From Helicobacteraceae bacterium (GTDB lineage: Bacteria > Campylobacterota > Campylobacteria > Campylobacterales > SZUA-545): DNA of 46,868 nt. The notes beneath the pieces are model-generated. The model ran no database searches and had not been told where the DNA came from. It saw only the letters and a program-made list of their open reading frames with translations. The stretch lies in the NCBI GenBank assembly GCA_031258155.1, contig JAIRNH010000029.1:1-46868 (forward strand), in the 5' to 3' direction. Positions within the stretch are counted from its first letter, which is position 1. Each line of letters starts with the position of its first letter. Position numbers and translations under genes: made by a program. Shown piece after piece: positions 36,896 through 45,540 of this stretch.

Positions 36896-36915
36896 ATACC
36901 CGCTTGCGCGGAAAT
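36896..36915. repeat. Palindromic repeat core, decayed
   Basis: ATACCC-GCTTGCGC-GGAAAT has one change in each arm. It is the end of the second unit B. Confidence 0.65.
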
Positions 36916-37157
36916 GGCGGGGGACGTAAGAAACGACAAGGCGCGAGAGTTTATTTCTCCCGCCGCATCCCTTTGCGTCATATTTTATTTGCGCCCCTCT
37001 TATGGATAGTTTATATTTGAGTCGAGATCGCGATATTCGCCGCTTTTTGCGCGCGTCTTACTCAAAATCCGCGATCGTTATTTGGTAGCGATTTATTCGC
37101 CTATTCAAATTCGCGCATAAATAGCCGAAACATAACTTCGACAAATCTAACGCGCGT

Positions 37158-38315
37158 TTAGCGTTCGCGGCAAATACTTGCGTCGCCGTTAAGCGCGTCA
37201 AGCATGCGTAGCGCCTGAACGTGTTCAAAAACGTCGTGGCAACGGACGATCGTCGCGCCGTATTCCACCGCTTTAAGGTGCAACGCGATCGTGCCGCCAA
37301 GTCTATCGCCAACGGCGGCGGGCGATATTGCGTCTATTAGCGATTTGCGAGAAGCGCCGATAAGCAGCTCGTATCCAAAACGCAAAAAGTGAGACTGAGC
37401 GGATATTAGTTTAAGATTGTCGCTTAGATTTTTCCCAAAACCAATACCCGCGTCCAAAATAAGCCGTTTCGCGCCCGCTTCGATCGCCGCCTCCACGCGC
37501 TTTGCAAAGAAGCGGTCGATTGTTTCTACAACGTCGTCGTATCGCGGATCGTTTTGCATCGTTTTTGGATCGTCCTTCATGTGCATAATGCAAAGCCTAG
37601 CGTCGTATTCGGCGGCAAGTTTCAAAACGCGCTCGTCTTTGCCTCCAGTAATATCGTTGATCAATCCAAAGCCGCGATCAAGCGCGTATTTGATCGGCAA
37701 AGGCTCGTAACTATCGAGGCTTAAAATCGTCTTTTCGTGGATTTTCGCGGCGTATAGCGCGTCTATCGCCGGTTTTAGCCGCGCCAGCTCCGCTTGCGGT
37801 TCGATCGGCGCGCTCCCCGGTCGCGAGCTAATCGCGCCTATATCGATATACGCCGCTCCGTCGGCTATCATTTTTTCGGCTTTCGCAAGCGCGTCGTTAG
37901 GGTTTGTCCTGCTTGCGGGATTGAAGCTATCGTCGTTGACGTTGATAACGCCCATAACGGCGGCTTTGTTATCGTTTGTTTTGAGAAACGTTTGCAACTC
38001 TTGAGCTATTTGCCTCAAACCAAACGGTTGCGTTTTCTCCTTATCGATCAGCTTTTTTAGCTGCGAAGCCGTAGCGAGCAACAGCGCGTCGGTATGCGCG
38101 GCTTCGCACGAGGGCGTATAGCGGCTTACGGCGAGTTCCGCGCCGATCGCGAGCGCGTCTTGTTTTAGAATATTCGCCGCGCCGCAAGGCAGGTTTTTGA
38201 TAAAAAACCTATCGACTCGCGCCTTATTCAGCATTAACTCCGCGCCTCTTTTATCGCAACCGATCGTCTCTAAAATAGGCGCGATATTTATATCAAACGG
38301 AAGTTTTTGCGTCAT
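37158..38315 (-). CDS. folP: Dihydropteroate synthase
   Basis: The 385-residue enzyme joins p-aminobenzoate to the pterin in folate synthesis and is the sulfonamide target. The TIM barrel starts near residue 115 with AVMGVINVNDDSFNPASRT, then ADGAAYIDIGAISSRPGS, LINDITGG, CIMHMKDDP, LILDAGIGFGKN and LIGASRKSLI. The N-terminal extension of about 110 residues is normal for Campylobacterota FolP. It overlaps holB by 23 bases and ends the rppH-lysC-hobA-holB-folP operon. Confidence 0.93.
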   Translation of the reverse strand: MTQKLPFDINIAPILETIGCDKRGAELMLNKARVDRFFIKNLPCGAANILKQDALAIGAELAVSRYTPSCEAAHTDALLLATASQLKKLIDKEKTQPFGLRQIAQELQTFLKTNDNKAAVMGVINVNDDSFNPASRTNPNDALAKAEKMIADGAAYIDIGAISSRPGSAPIEPQAELARLKPAIDALYAAKIHEKTILSLDSYEPLPIKYALDRGFGLINDITGGKDERVLKLAAEYDARLCIMHMKDDPKTMQNDPRYDDVVETIDRFFAKRVEAAIEAGAKRLILDAGIGFGKNLSDNLKLISAQSHFLRFGYELLIGASRKSLIDAISPAAVGDRLGGTIALHLKAVEYGATIVRCHDVFEHVQALRMLDALNGDASICRER

Positions 38316-38922
38316 CTTCGCACTCTAGTAGCAGTAGCAAAATCGGCAGGATTGCGTTGATCGCGTTAGAGTTAAGCGCCGTCATCTTGAATCCGCGCTC
38401 AAACGCTTTAAGCGTTCTTTTTCGTAGCGGCGCTCTCTTTACTTTAAGCGCGGCGAAACGGTTAAAAGCCGCCTCTATAAACCGCTTGGCGCGATCGCGC
38501 TCCAATCTGCCGTTATCTTTGATAAACTCGTAAACCGCTCTTAGATCGAGCTTCGCAAAGTCGATCAGGCGTTCGCTTGGCGCTTTGGGCGCGGCGATCG
38601 CATATAATGGCAGACGCGATCGGACGGTGGGCAAAAAGACTGATTTTTGCGTCGCTAAAAGATAGATCGTTATATTGCGCGGCGGCTCTTCAAGCAGTTT
38701 TAAAAGCGCGTTTTGCGCGCTCGCGTTGTAACCGATCGCGCAGGCGATTAAAAATTTCTCGCGATCGCTTGAAATGTAAGCCGCGCCGATCAGCTCTCTA
38801 GCCTCCGCGACGGAAAACTCCTCTTTTTGAGCCTCGAAAACTACTCGCGGCGCGTCGCCTATTTGCGACAAAACGCGCTTCAGCCCCGTCTCTTTATCGG
38901 CGCAAACCCATAGCGCGCCCAT
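38293..38922 (-). CDS. holB: DNA polymerase III clamp-loader subunit delta-prime
   Basis: The 209-residue protein is short, as in Campylobacterota. It has SAQNALLKLLEEPPRNITIYLLAT and SVFLPTVRSRL, where most family members have SRC. Delta-prime is the ATPase-inactive part of the clamp loader. No Walker A motif is seen, as expected. It starts three bases after hobA, so replication initiation and clamp loading are co-transcribed. Confidence 0.87.
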   Translation of the reverse strand: MGALWVCADKETGLKRVLSQIGDAPRVVFEAQKEEFSVAEARELIGAAYISSDREKFLIACAIGYNASAQNALLKLLEEPPRNITIYLLATQKSVFLPTVRSRLPLYAIAAPKAPSERLIDFAKLDLRAVYEFIKDNGRLERDRAKRFIEAAFNRFAALKVKRAPLRKRTLKAFERGFKMTALNSNAINAILPILLLLLECEDDAKTSV

Positions 38923-38925
38923 CGT

Positions 38926-39465
38926 TTAGAGATTTACCTCGCCAAACATTACGGCGTTGATCGTTTTATCAAACAGTATCGCTAACTGCATTAGTTTTAT
39001 ATCGATTAGGCGATCCGCCGAACGCATAAAAAAGCCGTTTGGCGCCTCCTCGTCCATTAGCCATAGGAAGCTGTCGTCGCTTTTTTTGGGCGCGCGCGCG
39101 CGCGCGTCGTCGCCGCGTCCGATATACCAATAGATAAATCGATCTCCAAAGGCGATAGAGAGCATATTCTGCACGAGATCGATCTCGTTTGGATTTGCGC
39201 GATCAATGTGCGGCAAAATATCGCGCGCGTTAAAGATCGGAAGCAAAGGTCGCTTTTTTTCGCTGCCGTTTAGCGTCGTCGTGAGATATTCGGCGAACCA
39301 CTCGCGGTTGCGATCGGTTATGATAACAAACGAAACGCCGCGCATTAGACGAGTCATAGCCGAGTGCGCCGCCGGCACCCAGTCAAAACGCCTTTCCTCC
39401 ATCCACGTCATCATTGGGCTGTCGGCGCGAATGGCGCTTAGCGTCCAGTTGCTGAGCTGTTCCAC
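38926..39465 (-). CDS. hobA: HobA, DnaA-binding initiation regulator
   Basis: The 179-residue protein matches HobA of Helicobacter, a DiaA-like factor that helps DnaA assemble at the origin: WTLSAIRADSPMMTWMEERR, then FVIITDRNREWFAEYL, FNARDILPHI and DLVQNMLSIAFGDRFIYWYIG. The start is GTG and no strong ribosome site is seen. A (GC)8-type run at 39090-39106 encodes ARARAP in the loop before the C-terminal part. Its neighbours lysC and holB are the same as I recall for Helicobacter pylori, which supports the call. Confidence 0.9.
   Translation of the reverse strand: MEQLSNWTLSAIRADSPMMTWMEERRFDWVPAAHSAMTRLMRGVSFVIITDRNREWFAEYLTTTLNGSEKKRPLLPIFNARDILPHIDRANPNEIDLVQNMLSIAFGDRFIYWYIGRGDDARARAPKKSDDSFLWLMDEEAPNGFFMRSADRLIDIKLMQLAILFDKTINAVMFGEVNL
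39090..39106 (-). repeat. GC-dinucleotide run inside hobA
   Basis: Seventeen bases of alternating G and C code for part of ARARAP in hobA. A T7 run lies immediately before on the plus strand (39081-39087). A change of one dinucleotide would shift the hobA frame. Confidence 0.8.
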
Positions 39466-39470
39466 AAGGA

Positions 39471-40676
39471 TTATTTATCCAACTCGTAGGCGGCGTGGAG
39501 AATTCTTACGGCAAGTTCGCCGTATTTTCTCGCGATCACGACGCTAATTTTTATTTCGCTCGTGCTGATCATTAAAATGTTGATATTTTCTTTGGCAAGC
39601 GCGCTAAACATTCTCGCCGCCACGCCGCTATGCGATTTCATGCCAACCCCGACTATGCTTACCTTGCAAACCTGATCGTCAAACTCCTGTCTGCCCAGCG
39701 CGCCTCCAAAACCGCTAAGGGCGCGTTTAGTCTGCTCTAACTCCGTGGAGGGGATCGTAAAGTCAAGATCGGTTTTGCCGTCTTGTCCGATCGTTTGGAC
39801 GATCATATCCACGTTGATCGCCCCGTTTGCCAACGCGCCGAATATCTCCGCGGCTATGCCGGGGCGATCGTCAACGCCGATCAGACTCGCTCTGGCTTGA
39901 TTTTTGTCCAGCGCTATGCCGCTTACAATCGGTTTTTCCATGCACTCTTCCTCGTTTGTAATCAATGTTCCCTCATTGTCGTTAAAACTGCTTCTGGTCA
40001 CCAGCTTTACGCCAAGTTTTTTAGCTAATTCGACCGATCTGTTCTGCAATACTTTCGCGCCCAAGCTGGCAAGCTCTAGCATCTCGTCGTAGCTTATGCG
40101 AGTTAGCTTTTTGGCTTTGTCCTCCACGCGCGGGTCTGTGGTGTAAACTCCATCGACGTCGGTGTATATCTCGCACAGATCGGCTTTAATCGCGCCCGCG
40201 ATCGCCACCGCCGTCAGGTCTGATCCGCCGCGTCCTAGCGTTGTAACCTCTCCGTTGCGAGTCGCGCCCTGAAAGCCCGCGATAACGACGATTTTGCCTT
40301 CGTTTACGCGCTTTAATACCGGCGCGTTCGATATTTCCTCGATTCTGGCTTTGGTGTGCGTATCGTCGGTAACGATTCCTGCTTGCCTGCCGCTTAGCGC
40401 GATCGCCTCTACCCCAAGCTCGTTTAACGCCATCGCCGTCAACGCGCAGGCGACGCGCTCGCCGCTAGAAAGGAGCAGGTCCATCGCCTTCGCGGGCGGC
40501 GCTTTGCTAATTTGCAAAGCCATATCGATTAGATTGTTTGTTTCGCCGCTCATAGCCGAAACGACCACGACGACTTGAGCGCCCCCGTCGGCGGCGCGTT
40601 TAACGCGCTCCGCCACAGCCTTTATTCGCTCTATGGAGCCAACGCTTGTCCCGCCGTATTTTTGAACGATCAGCAT
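39471..40676 (-). CDS. lysC: Aspartate kinase
   Basis: The 401-residue enzyme phosphorylates aspartate, the first step to lysine, diaminopimelate, threonine and methionine. It has VQKYGGTSVGSIERIK, FQGATRNGEVTTLGRGGSDLTA split over two lines of the kinase fold, and two C-terminal ACT domains (about 260-400, with VDDRPGIAAEIFGALA and VGVGMKSHSGVAARMF), so feedback control is likely. Its ATG overlaps the stop of the nudix gene by one base (TAATG). Confidence 0.94.
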   Translation of the reverse strand: MLIVQKYGGTSVGSIERIKAVAERVKRAADGGAQVVVVVSAMSGETNNLIDMALQISKAPPAKAMDLLLSSGERVACALTAMALNELGVEAIALSGRQAGIVTDDTHTKARIEEISNAPVLKRVNEGKIVVIAGFQGATRNGEVTTLGRGGSDLTAVAIAGAIKADLCEIYTDVDGVYTTDPRVEDKAKKLTRISYDEMLELASLGAKVLQNRSVELAKKLGVKLVTRSSFNDNEGTLITNEEECMEKPIVSGIALDKNQARASLIGVDDRPGIAAEIFGALANGAINVDMIVQTIGQDGKTDLDFTIPSTELEQTKRALSGFGGALGRQEFDDQVCKVSIVGVGMKSHSGVAARMFSALAKENINILMISTSEIKISVVIARKYGELAVRILHAAYELDK

Positions 40677-41140
40677 TATAGATATCCGCTTTTTTTGAAG
40701 TGCGCCAGCACTCTTTTATATATCGGGCGCTTGAAAAACGAAACCTTTTTTAGCGCCTCGTTCATAGGGACGAACTTAAAGCGCGTAAATTCCGGCGATT
40801 TCGTGTCTAGATTGATCTCGGCGCTGTTTTTTAGCCGCACCAAGAAGTATTTTTGCTTTTGCCCGTCGTAGGGATACATTTTGTCGGCGACGGACATGGG
40901 GAAGTCGTAACTGATCCAATCGGGATGTTCGGCTATAATCTCCACCTCGTTTGTGCCAATCTCCTCGTTCAGTTCGCGAAACAGCGCGGTTCGCGCGTCC
41001 TCGTTTTTGTCTATGCCGCCTTGCGGAAACTGCCAAGCTCCTTTTACGTCGCTTCGTTCGGCTATAAACAGTTCGCACATATTGGGATATTGGCTAGAGA
41101 GGATTACGGCGGCGACGTTCGGGCGATAGTTCTTTTTCAC
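40676..41140 (-). CDS. rppH: RNA pyrophosphohydrolase, nudix family
   Basis: The 154-residue protein has RPNVAAVILSSQYP, AWQFPQGGIDKNEDARTAL and RELNEEIG, a full nudix box. RppH removes pyrophosphate from the 5-prime end of mRNA and starts its decay; homologues also cleave diadenosine polyphosphates. The start is GTG with AGGAAG upstream. It is the first gene of the minus-strand operon and divergent from hemW. Confidence 0.9.
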   Translation of the reverse strand: MKKNYRPNVAAVILSSQYPNMCELFIAERSDVKGAWQFPQGGIDKNEDARTALFRELNEEIGTNEVEIIAEHPDWISYDFPMSVADKMYPYDGQKQKYFLVRLKNSAEINLDTKSPEFTRFKFVPMNEALKKVSFFKRPIYKRVLAHFKKSGYL

Positions 41141-41241
41141 GCGTCTTCCTAGTATTTTGCGGTATTTTGGCGCTTATCCGTCAATGGGCGATAAAATTAC
41201 GGAATTATAACGCCGCGCTCATTAGGGAAGGAACGTTTGTC

Positions 41242-42300
41242 TTGATTTACGCGCACATTCCGTTTTGTCGGTCAAAATGTCCGTATTGCGGATTTAATTC
41301 GTTTGCGGTCTTAAACCCGCCGCAAAAAGCCTACGTCGCGGCGCTTATTCGGCAGTTTGAAGCCGATCTTGAGCTATGCGGTTGCGATCGATTCGACTCG
41401 CTTTACGTCGGCGGAGGGACTCCGTCGATATTCGCGGCGGTAAGCTACGAGCCGTTTTTCGCAAAAATCTCGCCTTTTTTGCGCGGCGACGCGGAGATTA
41501 CGATCGAGGCAAATCCAAGTTCGCTTACGCTAGATTGGGCTAAAACTATGCGAAGTTACGGCGTTAATCGCGTCAGTATCGGCGTTCAGAGCTTCAACGA
41601 TCGCAAACTGAAATTTTTGGGGCGCGATCATAATGCGGCGCAAGCGAGAGGCGCGGTTGAGAACGCGCGTAAAGCGGGTTTCGAGCAAATTAGCGTCGAT
41701 TTTATCTACGGCGCCGCGATCGATACGAGAGCCTTGCTGCTAGACGATCTTAAAGCGGCGAAAAGTTTCGGCGCGACGCACGTTAGCGCCTATTGCTTGA
41801 CGATCGAGGAAAACGCGCCGTTTTTCGCAAAACCGGAGTTTGCGTCGAACGATAGCGAACTAGAACGCGAGTTTTCGCGGGCGATCGAGGCGGCGGGTTA
41901 TCCGCGCTACGAGGTTTCAAACTACGGCAAAACGATCTCGCGCCACAATCTAGGCTATTGGGAGGGGCGCGGCTATTTGGGACTCGGCGCGGGCGCGGTC
42001 GGTTTTATCGATCGCGGCGAAAGCGCGTTTAGATACTCTCCGCGTAGAGCGCCGCAAGGCTACATAGACGATCCGCTTGACAAAACGACGGAGATTATCG
42101 ATCGCGCCGCTTTGAACGACGAGCGGCTTATGTTGGGGCTGAGGTGTTTCACGGGCTTCGAGGCGGGCGTTTTAAGTCAAAAAGAGACGCAAAAAGCGGA
42201 GTTTCTAGTCGATCGGTCGCTGCTAAACAGAGGAGAAAATCGTTACCGCAACGCGGATTTTTGGCTCTCCGACGAGATATGGCTGTATATTAAAAGCTAA
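41242..42300 (+). CDS. hemW: HemW-like radical SAM protein
   Basis: The 352-residue protein has the radical-SAM cluster motif HIPFCRSKCPYCGF (C9, C13, C16), then YVGGGTPSIF, EANPSS, RVSIGVQSF and GLGAGAVGF. HemW is a heme-binding relative of HemN. The start is placed at TTG 41242, since AGGGAAGGA lies 9 bases upstream and LIYAHIPF gives the family N-terminus; the upstream TTG at 41167 adds 25 unrelated residues. The Cys-x3-Cys-x2-Cys motif without the HemN-specific N-terminus favours HemW over HemN. Confidence 0.88.
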   Translation: MIYAHIPFCRSKCPYCGFNSFAVLNPPQKAYVAALIRQFEADLELCGCDRFDSLYVGGGTPSIFAAVSYEPFFAKISPFLRGDAEITIEANPSSLTLDWAKTMRSYGVNRVSIGVQSFNDRKLKFLGRDHNAAQARGAVENARKAGFEQISVDFIYGAAIDTRALLLDDLKAAKSFGATHVSAYCLTIEENAPFFAKPEFASNDSELEREFSRAIEAAGYPRYEVSNYGKTISRHNLGYWEGRGYLGLGAGAVGFIDRGESAFRYSPRRAPQGYIDDPLDKTTEIIDRAALNDERLMLGLRCFTGFEAGVLSQKETQKAEFLVDRSLLNRGENRYRNADFWLSDEIWLYIKS

Positions 42301-42331
42301 AACTTAGTATTCTTTCTGCAAGGGACTTGTT

Positions 42332-42760
42332 ATGGGAATCTTAGATCAAGCGCACAAAGATTTTAAATACGAAATCATAGACGAGTTTATCAACCACTTC
42401 GAGGTGATGAAAGACGCGATGCAGCCGGCGATACTCGCGCTGGAAAACCCGATCGAGTACTCATATCGCTTAGACGAGCTGTTTAGGATATTTCACAACC
42501 TTAAATCGGCGTGCGGATATTTGAAGTTCGAGGCGATGCTCCGCCTTTCGGATTTTGTGGAAAGCGCGTTAGACAAGGCGAAGGCAAGTCGGGGACCCGC
42601 CTCTTCGGAGTATGTGGATTGGTTGCTCAAAGTAAGCGATCAATACGCGATCTGGTTTATCGATCTGGTCAATAACCGCGATCGTTTTACGCCGATCGCG
42701 CACGCGGACCTTTTCGACACTCCGCATCTATTGGACAAACCAAATCCTTCTAGCCGATAG
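42332..42760 (+). CDS. Stand-alone Hpt (histidine phosphotransfer) protein
   Basis: The 142-residue, mostly helical protein has the Hpt core FRIFHNLKSACGYLKFEAM, with the likely phospho-acceptor His at residue 55 and the usual LKSACGYL after it. It probably passes phosphate between a hybrid kinase and a response regulator. No kinase or receiver gene is beside it. It starts 31 bases after hemW and may share its transcript. The partner and output are unknown. Confidence 0.8.
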   Translation: MGILDQAHKDFKYEIIDEFINHFEVMKDAMQPAILALENPIEYSYRLDELFRIFHNLKSACGYLKFEAMLRLSDFVESALDKAKASRGPASSEYVDWLLKVSDQYAIWFIDLVNNRDRFTPIAHADLFDTPHLLDKPNPSSR

Positions 42761-42954
42761 CGTTCGCCGCCGCGAGCTTGCTTGAACGCGCGCCGATCGC
42801 TAGAGAGATTTGCGCCGTCCCTTTGATCGGCGAGCGGCGGTCGGTTTTTATAGCGTTAGCCGACGACGCGCAAAATAGATCGGCAAGCGGGCGTTGGCTA
42901 AAATGCCGCGTTAATTTACGCGCCGCAATACGGCGCGAACAGAGGTTTTAGCAG
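42761..42954. other. 194-base gap before purL
   Basis: An inverted repeat (CGCCGATC 42791-42798 with GATCGGCG 42825-42832, loop 26) is followed 11 bases later by a T run (42845-42849). It could end the hemW-Hpt transcript, but the spacing is poor for a Rho-independent terminator. No riboswitch class can be named here. Confidence 0.35.
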
Positions 42955-45168
42955 ATGTCGCGGGATATTGAATCGCTATTAAAAGCGCATAAAATTTCAA
43001 ACGAAGAGTATGAGCGGATAAATCGTATTTTGGGGCGCGAGCCCAATTTGACGGAGCTAGGCGTTATAGGCGCCATGTGGAGCGAACATTGTAGTTATAA
43101 ATCAAGCAAGAAATATCTTCGCGGCTTTCCTAGCGAAGCCGAATGGGTCGTTCAGGGACCGGGCGAAAACGCGGGCGCGATCGATATTGGCGGCGGCTAC
43201 GCGGCGGTTTTCAAAATGGAGAGCCACAATCATCCGAGTTTTATCGAGCCGTATCAGGGCGCGGCGACCGGCGTGGGCGGGATTTTGCGCGATATTTTCA
43301 CGATGGGCGCGCGCCCGATCGCGAACCTAAATTCGCTTCGCTTTGGCGATATAACCAACGACGACGCGATAGGCAAACTACATCGCCGCTTGTTGCGCGG
43401 AGTGTCGGCGGGCATAAGCGGATACGGAAACTGCATAGGCGTGGCGATGTTAGGCGGCGAAACGACCTTTGACGAGAGCTATAATGGAAACATACTAGTC
43501 AACGCCTTCACGCTTGGCATAGTCAGAAAAGATCGCCTTTTTTACGGGCGATCCGAGGGGATCGGCAATCCGGTTATATACGTCGGCAGTAAAACGGGGC
43601 GCGACGGGCTTGGCGGCGCGGTGATGGCTTCGGACAGCTTCGCCGACGAGAGCAAATCGAAGCGCCCGACGGTGCAGGTGGGCGATCCGTTTACCGAAAA
43701 GCTGCTGATGGAAGCGTGCTTGGAGCTATTTGAAACCGATCATATCGTGGGTATTCAGGATATGGGCGCGGCGGGTTTGACAAGCTCTAGTTTTGAAATG
43801 GCTTCGCGCGGCGGCGGCGGAATGCGGCTCTATCTCGATAGGGTTCCTATGCGCGAAACGGGAATGACCCCGTATGAACTGATGTTATCCGAGTCGCAGG
43901 AGCGAATGCTAATCTGCGCTAAAAAAGGGCGCGAAGAGGAGGTTATTAAACTTTTCGCTAAATACGAGCTTGACGCGGCGGTAATCGGCGAGGTTACGGA
44001 TACGGGACGAATGGAGCTGTATTGGGAGGGCGCTATTGCGGGCGATCTGCCCGTGGCGATCGCCGACGAGTTTGCGCCGATTTTAGACCGTCCGACCAAG
44101 CGTCCCGCGTATTTAGACGAGATCGCCAACTTTGACGATACGGAAGAGGCGAGTTTTCCCTCCTCTACCGACGCGCTCAAGACTCTGCTAAGCCACCCCG
44201 AAGTAGCCGACAAGCGGTTTATCTACGAGCAATACGACTCCACGATCGGCGCCGCCTCGATTACTAAAATCGGCGAGAGCGACGCTGGATTGGCGTATAT
44301 TTATGAAAACGACAAAGCGATCGCTCTAAGCGTCGATTGTAACCCGCGCTTTTGCTATATCGATCCTAAAGTCGGCGCGGCGGCGGCGGTCGCCGAAGCG
44401 GGGCGCAACGTGGCGATGAGCGGCGCCGCTCCCCTTGCGATCACCGACTGCCTTAACTTCGGCAATCCGGAAAATCCCGAAGTGATGTGGCAGTTCAAAG
44501 AGGCGTGCGAAGGGATAAAAGAGGCGTGCCTCAAACTCAAAACGCCCGTCGTTAGCGGCAACGTGTCGCTCTACAACGAAAGTGGCGGCAAGAGCGTTTT
44601 TCCAACGCCCGCGATAGCGACCGTAGGCTTGCTAGACGATCCAAAAAAGGCGCTAACTATGCCGTTTAAGAGAGTCGGCAGTCTTGTATATCTGCTTGGC
44701 GAAACGCGCGGCGAGTTTGGCGGATCGCTATATATGAAAGTTTTCGCCAAAAAAGTAGCCGGCAAAGCGCCTAAGCTCGATCTCGCCGTCGAACGCCTTT
44801 TGTGGGATTGCGTTATCAACGCCAACCAACAAGGTTTATTGCTCGCCGCGCACGACGTAAGCGTCGGCGGCATAGCTACGGCGGTCGCTAAAATGGCGCT
44901 GCACGGCAAACTTGGCTTTGAAGGCATGGTCGCTCTTGGCGACGAGCGCGATCTCTTTTGCGAGAGTTTTTCGCGCGCGATCGTAGAGGTCGCGCCCGAC
45001 AAGAAAGAGGCGTTTGAAAGCTTGATCGCGCAATCGGGGCTGAACTACGAGCAGATCGGGAAAGTGACGCAAGCCGATCTGATAATTAACGGCGTAAGCC
45101 TCTCTAGTTCCGAAATGAAAGCGCTATATTTCGACTCTTTTGCGGCGATTATGGAGTTAGATAGCTGA
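42955..45168 (+). CDS. purL: Phosphoribosylformylglycinamidine synthase, large (small-type) subunit
   Basis: The 737-residue enzyme takes part in step 4 of purine synthesis with PurS and PurQ. It is of the small type (not the 1300-residue fused form). It has [40 protein letters not shown] (split after PYQG) and [10 protein letters not shown], then [19 protein letters not shown] and [22 protein letters not shown] lies about 10 bases before the ATG. purS and purQ are not next to it. Confidence 0.95.
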   Translation: MSRDIESLLKAHKISNEEYERINRILGREPNLTELGVIGAMWSEHCSYKSSKKYLRGFPSEAEWVVQGPGENAGAIDIGGGYAAVFKMESHNHPSFIEPYQGAATGVGGILRDIFTMGARPIANLNSLRFGDITNDDAIGKLHRRLLRGVSAGISGYGNCIGVAMLGGETTFDESYNGNILVNAFTLGIVRKDRLFYGRSEGIGNPVIYVGSKTGRDGLGGAVMASDSFADESKSKRPTVQVGDPFTEKLLMEACLELFETDHIVGIQDMGAAGLTSSSFEMASRGGGGMRLYLDRVPMRETGMTPYELMLSESQERMLICAKKGREEEVIKLFAKYELDAAVIGEVTDTGRMELYWEGAIAGDLPVAIADEFAPILDRPTKRPAYLDEIANFDDTEEASFPSSTDALKTLLSHPEVADKRFIYEQYDSTIGAASITKIGESDAGLAYIYENDKAIALSVDCNPRFCYIDPKVGAAAAVAEAGRNVAMSGAAPLAITDCLNFGNPENPEVMWQFKEACEGIKEACLKLKTPVVSGNVSLYNESGGKSVFPTPAIATVGLLDDPKKALTMPFKRVGSLVYLLGETRGEFGGSLYMKVFAKKVAGKAPKLDLAVERLLWDCVINANQQGLLLAAHDVSVGGIATAVAKMALHGKLGFEGMVALGDERDLFCESFSRAIVEVAPDKKEAFESLIAQSGLNYEQIGKVTQADLIINGVSLSSSEMKALYFDSFAAIMELDS

Positions 45169-45226
45169 TCGCGGCGGATCGCCTCTAGCGTCTTTGCGAT
45201 AGACGCCGATTGGACAAAACGGTCGA

Positions 45227-45445
45227 TTATAATCGCGCCTCGCTTGCTTTATTGAACCTTAAATAACGTTCGGCGCGTTTTTTGCTCCGCCGATCAAACC
45301 TTTGCGCGCATAAAAATTTTAGCGTCGTCATTGACGCGCGTAATTTATTTTCTCGCCAATATTTGCTAAATGTCGCCGTAGTTTCCATCAGCGTATTGTT
45401 GTTTCCCCTACATACATAATAGACAATCTCGACTAACTTAAACAT
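45227..45445 (-). CDS. Small basic protein, unknown
   Basis: The 72-residue frame is supported by a strong ribosome site: AAAGGAG seven bases before the ATG at 45445. The protein starts MFKLVEIVYYVCRGNNN and has a long basic C-terminal half (FDRRSKKRAERYLRFNKASEARL). I do not recognise it. It lies between purL and the chemoreceptor, convergent with purL. A small nucleic-acid-binding or regulatory protein is possible, and so is a chance frame with a good ribosome site. Confidence 0.45.
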   Translation of the reverse strand: MFKLVEIVYYVCRGNNNTLMETTATFSKYWRENKLRASMTTLKFLCAQRFDRRSKKRAERYLRFNKASEARL

Positions 45446-45466
45446 TACTTAACTCCTTTCGTTAAA

Positions 45467-45495
45467 TTGAGCCCAAAGATGTTTAGCGCTATTAT
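45467..45495 (+). promoter_or_regulatory. Predicted promoter of the chemoreceptor gene
   Basis: TTGAGC (45467-45472), a 17-base spacer and TATTAT (45490-45495) stand 45 bases before the ATG at 45541. The -35 matches at four of six and the -10 at five of six bases of the vegetative consensus. I see no sigma-28 pattern, so flagellar regulation is not indicated. Confidence 0.5.
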
Positions 45496-45540
45496 GTCTT
45501 CGTCACAGTTTGCATTTAAAGGGAAGAGAGGGATATAGGT

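Larger units (their letters stand above)
36525..36918. repeat. Island of inverted and composite repeats
   Basis: At least five copies of a 20-bp palindrome with the plan ATTCCC-N8-GGGAAT lie within about 240 bases. They are parts of larger units: unit A (44 bp) at 36525-36568 and 36763-36806, both running from GGCGGG through ATGATCGTTGTT to a CCGC end; and unit B at about 36641-36703 and 36861-36918, both with AAATTG then ATTGCGCG before the palindrome. The units are decayed to different degrees. This fits REP-like or dRS3-like dispersed elements that collect in gaps between convergent genes. Confidence 0.85.
36118..37157. other. 1-kb intergenic region with no gene
   Basis: This gap lies between the convergent ends of kdsB-kdsC and folP. 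I see no reading frame with a start, ribosome site and protein-like content. From 36525 to 36918 it carries an island of short inverted repeats (listed separately). Bases 36118-36500 and 36920-37157 show nothing I can name, including no clear terminator for either operon. Confidence 0.7.

Noticed and set aside
36525-36918. Possible CRISPR array
   Set aside because: Repeats are palindromic, irregularly spaced, decayed and in both orientations, with no spacers of even length and no cas genes nearby.
37058-37312. Short minus-strand frame beyond the end of folP
   Set aside because: It overlaps the end of folP in another frame and lacks a ribosome site; it is likely a chance frame.
45188-45206. 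Hairpin GCGTCT/AGACGC after purL as a terminator
   Set aside because: The stem is six base pairs and no T run follows, so termination is not supported.
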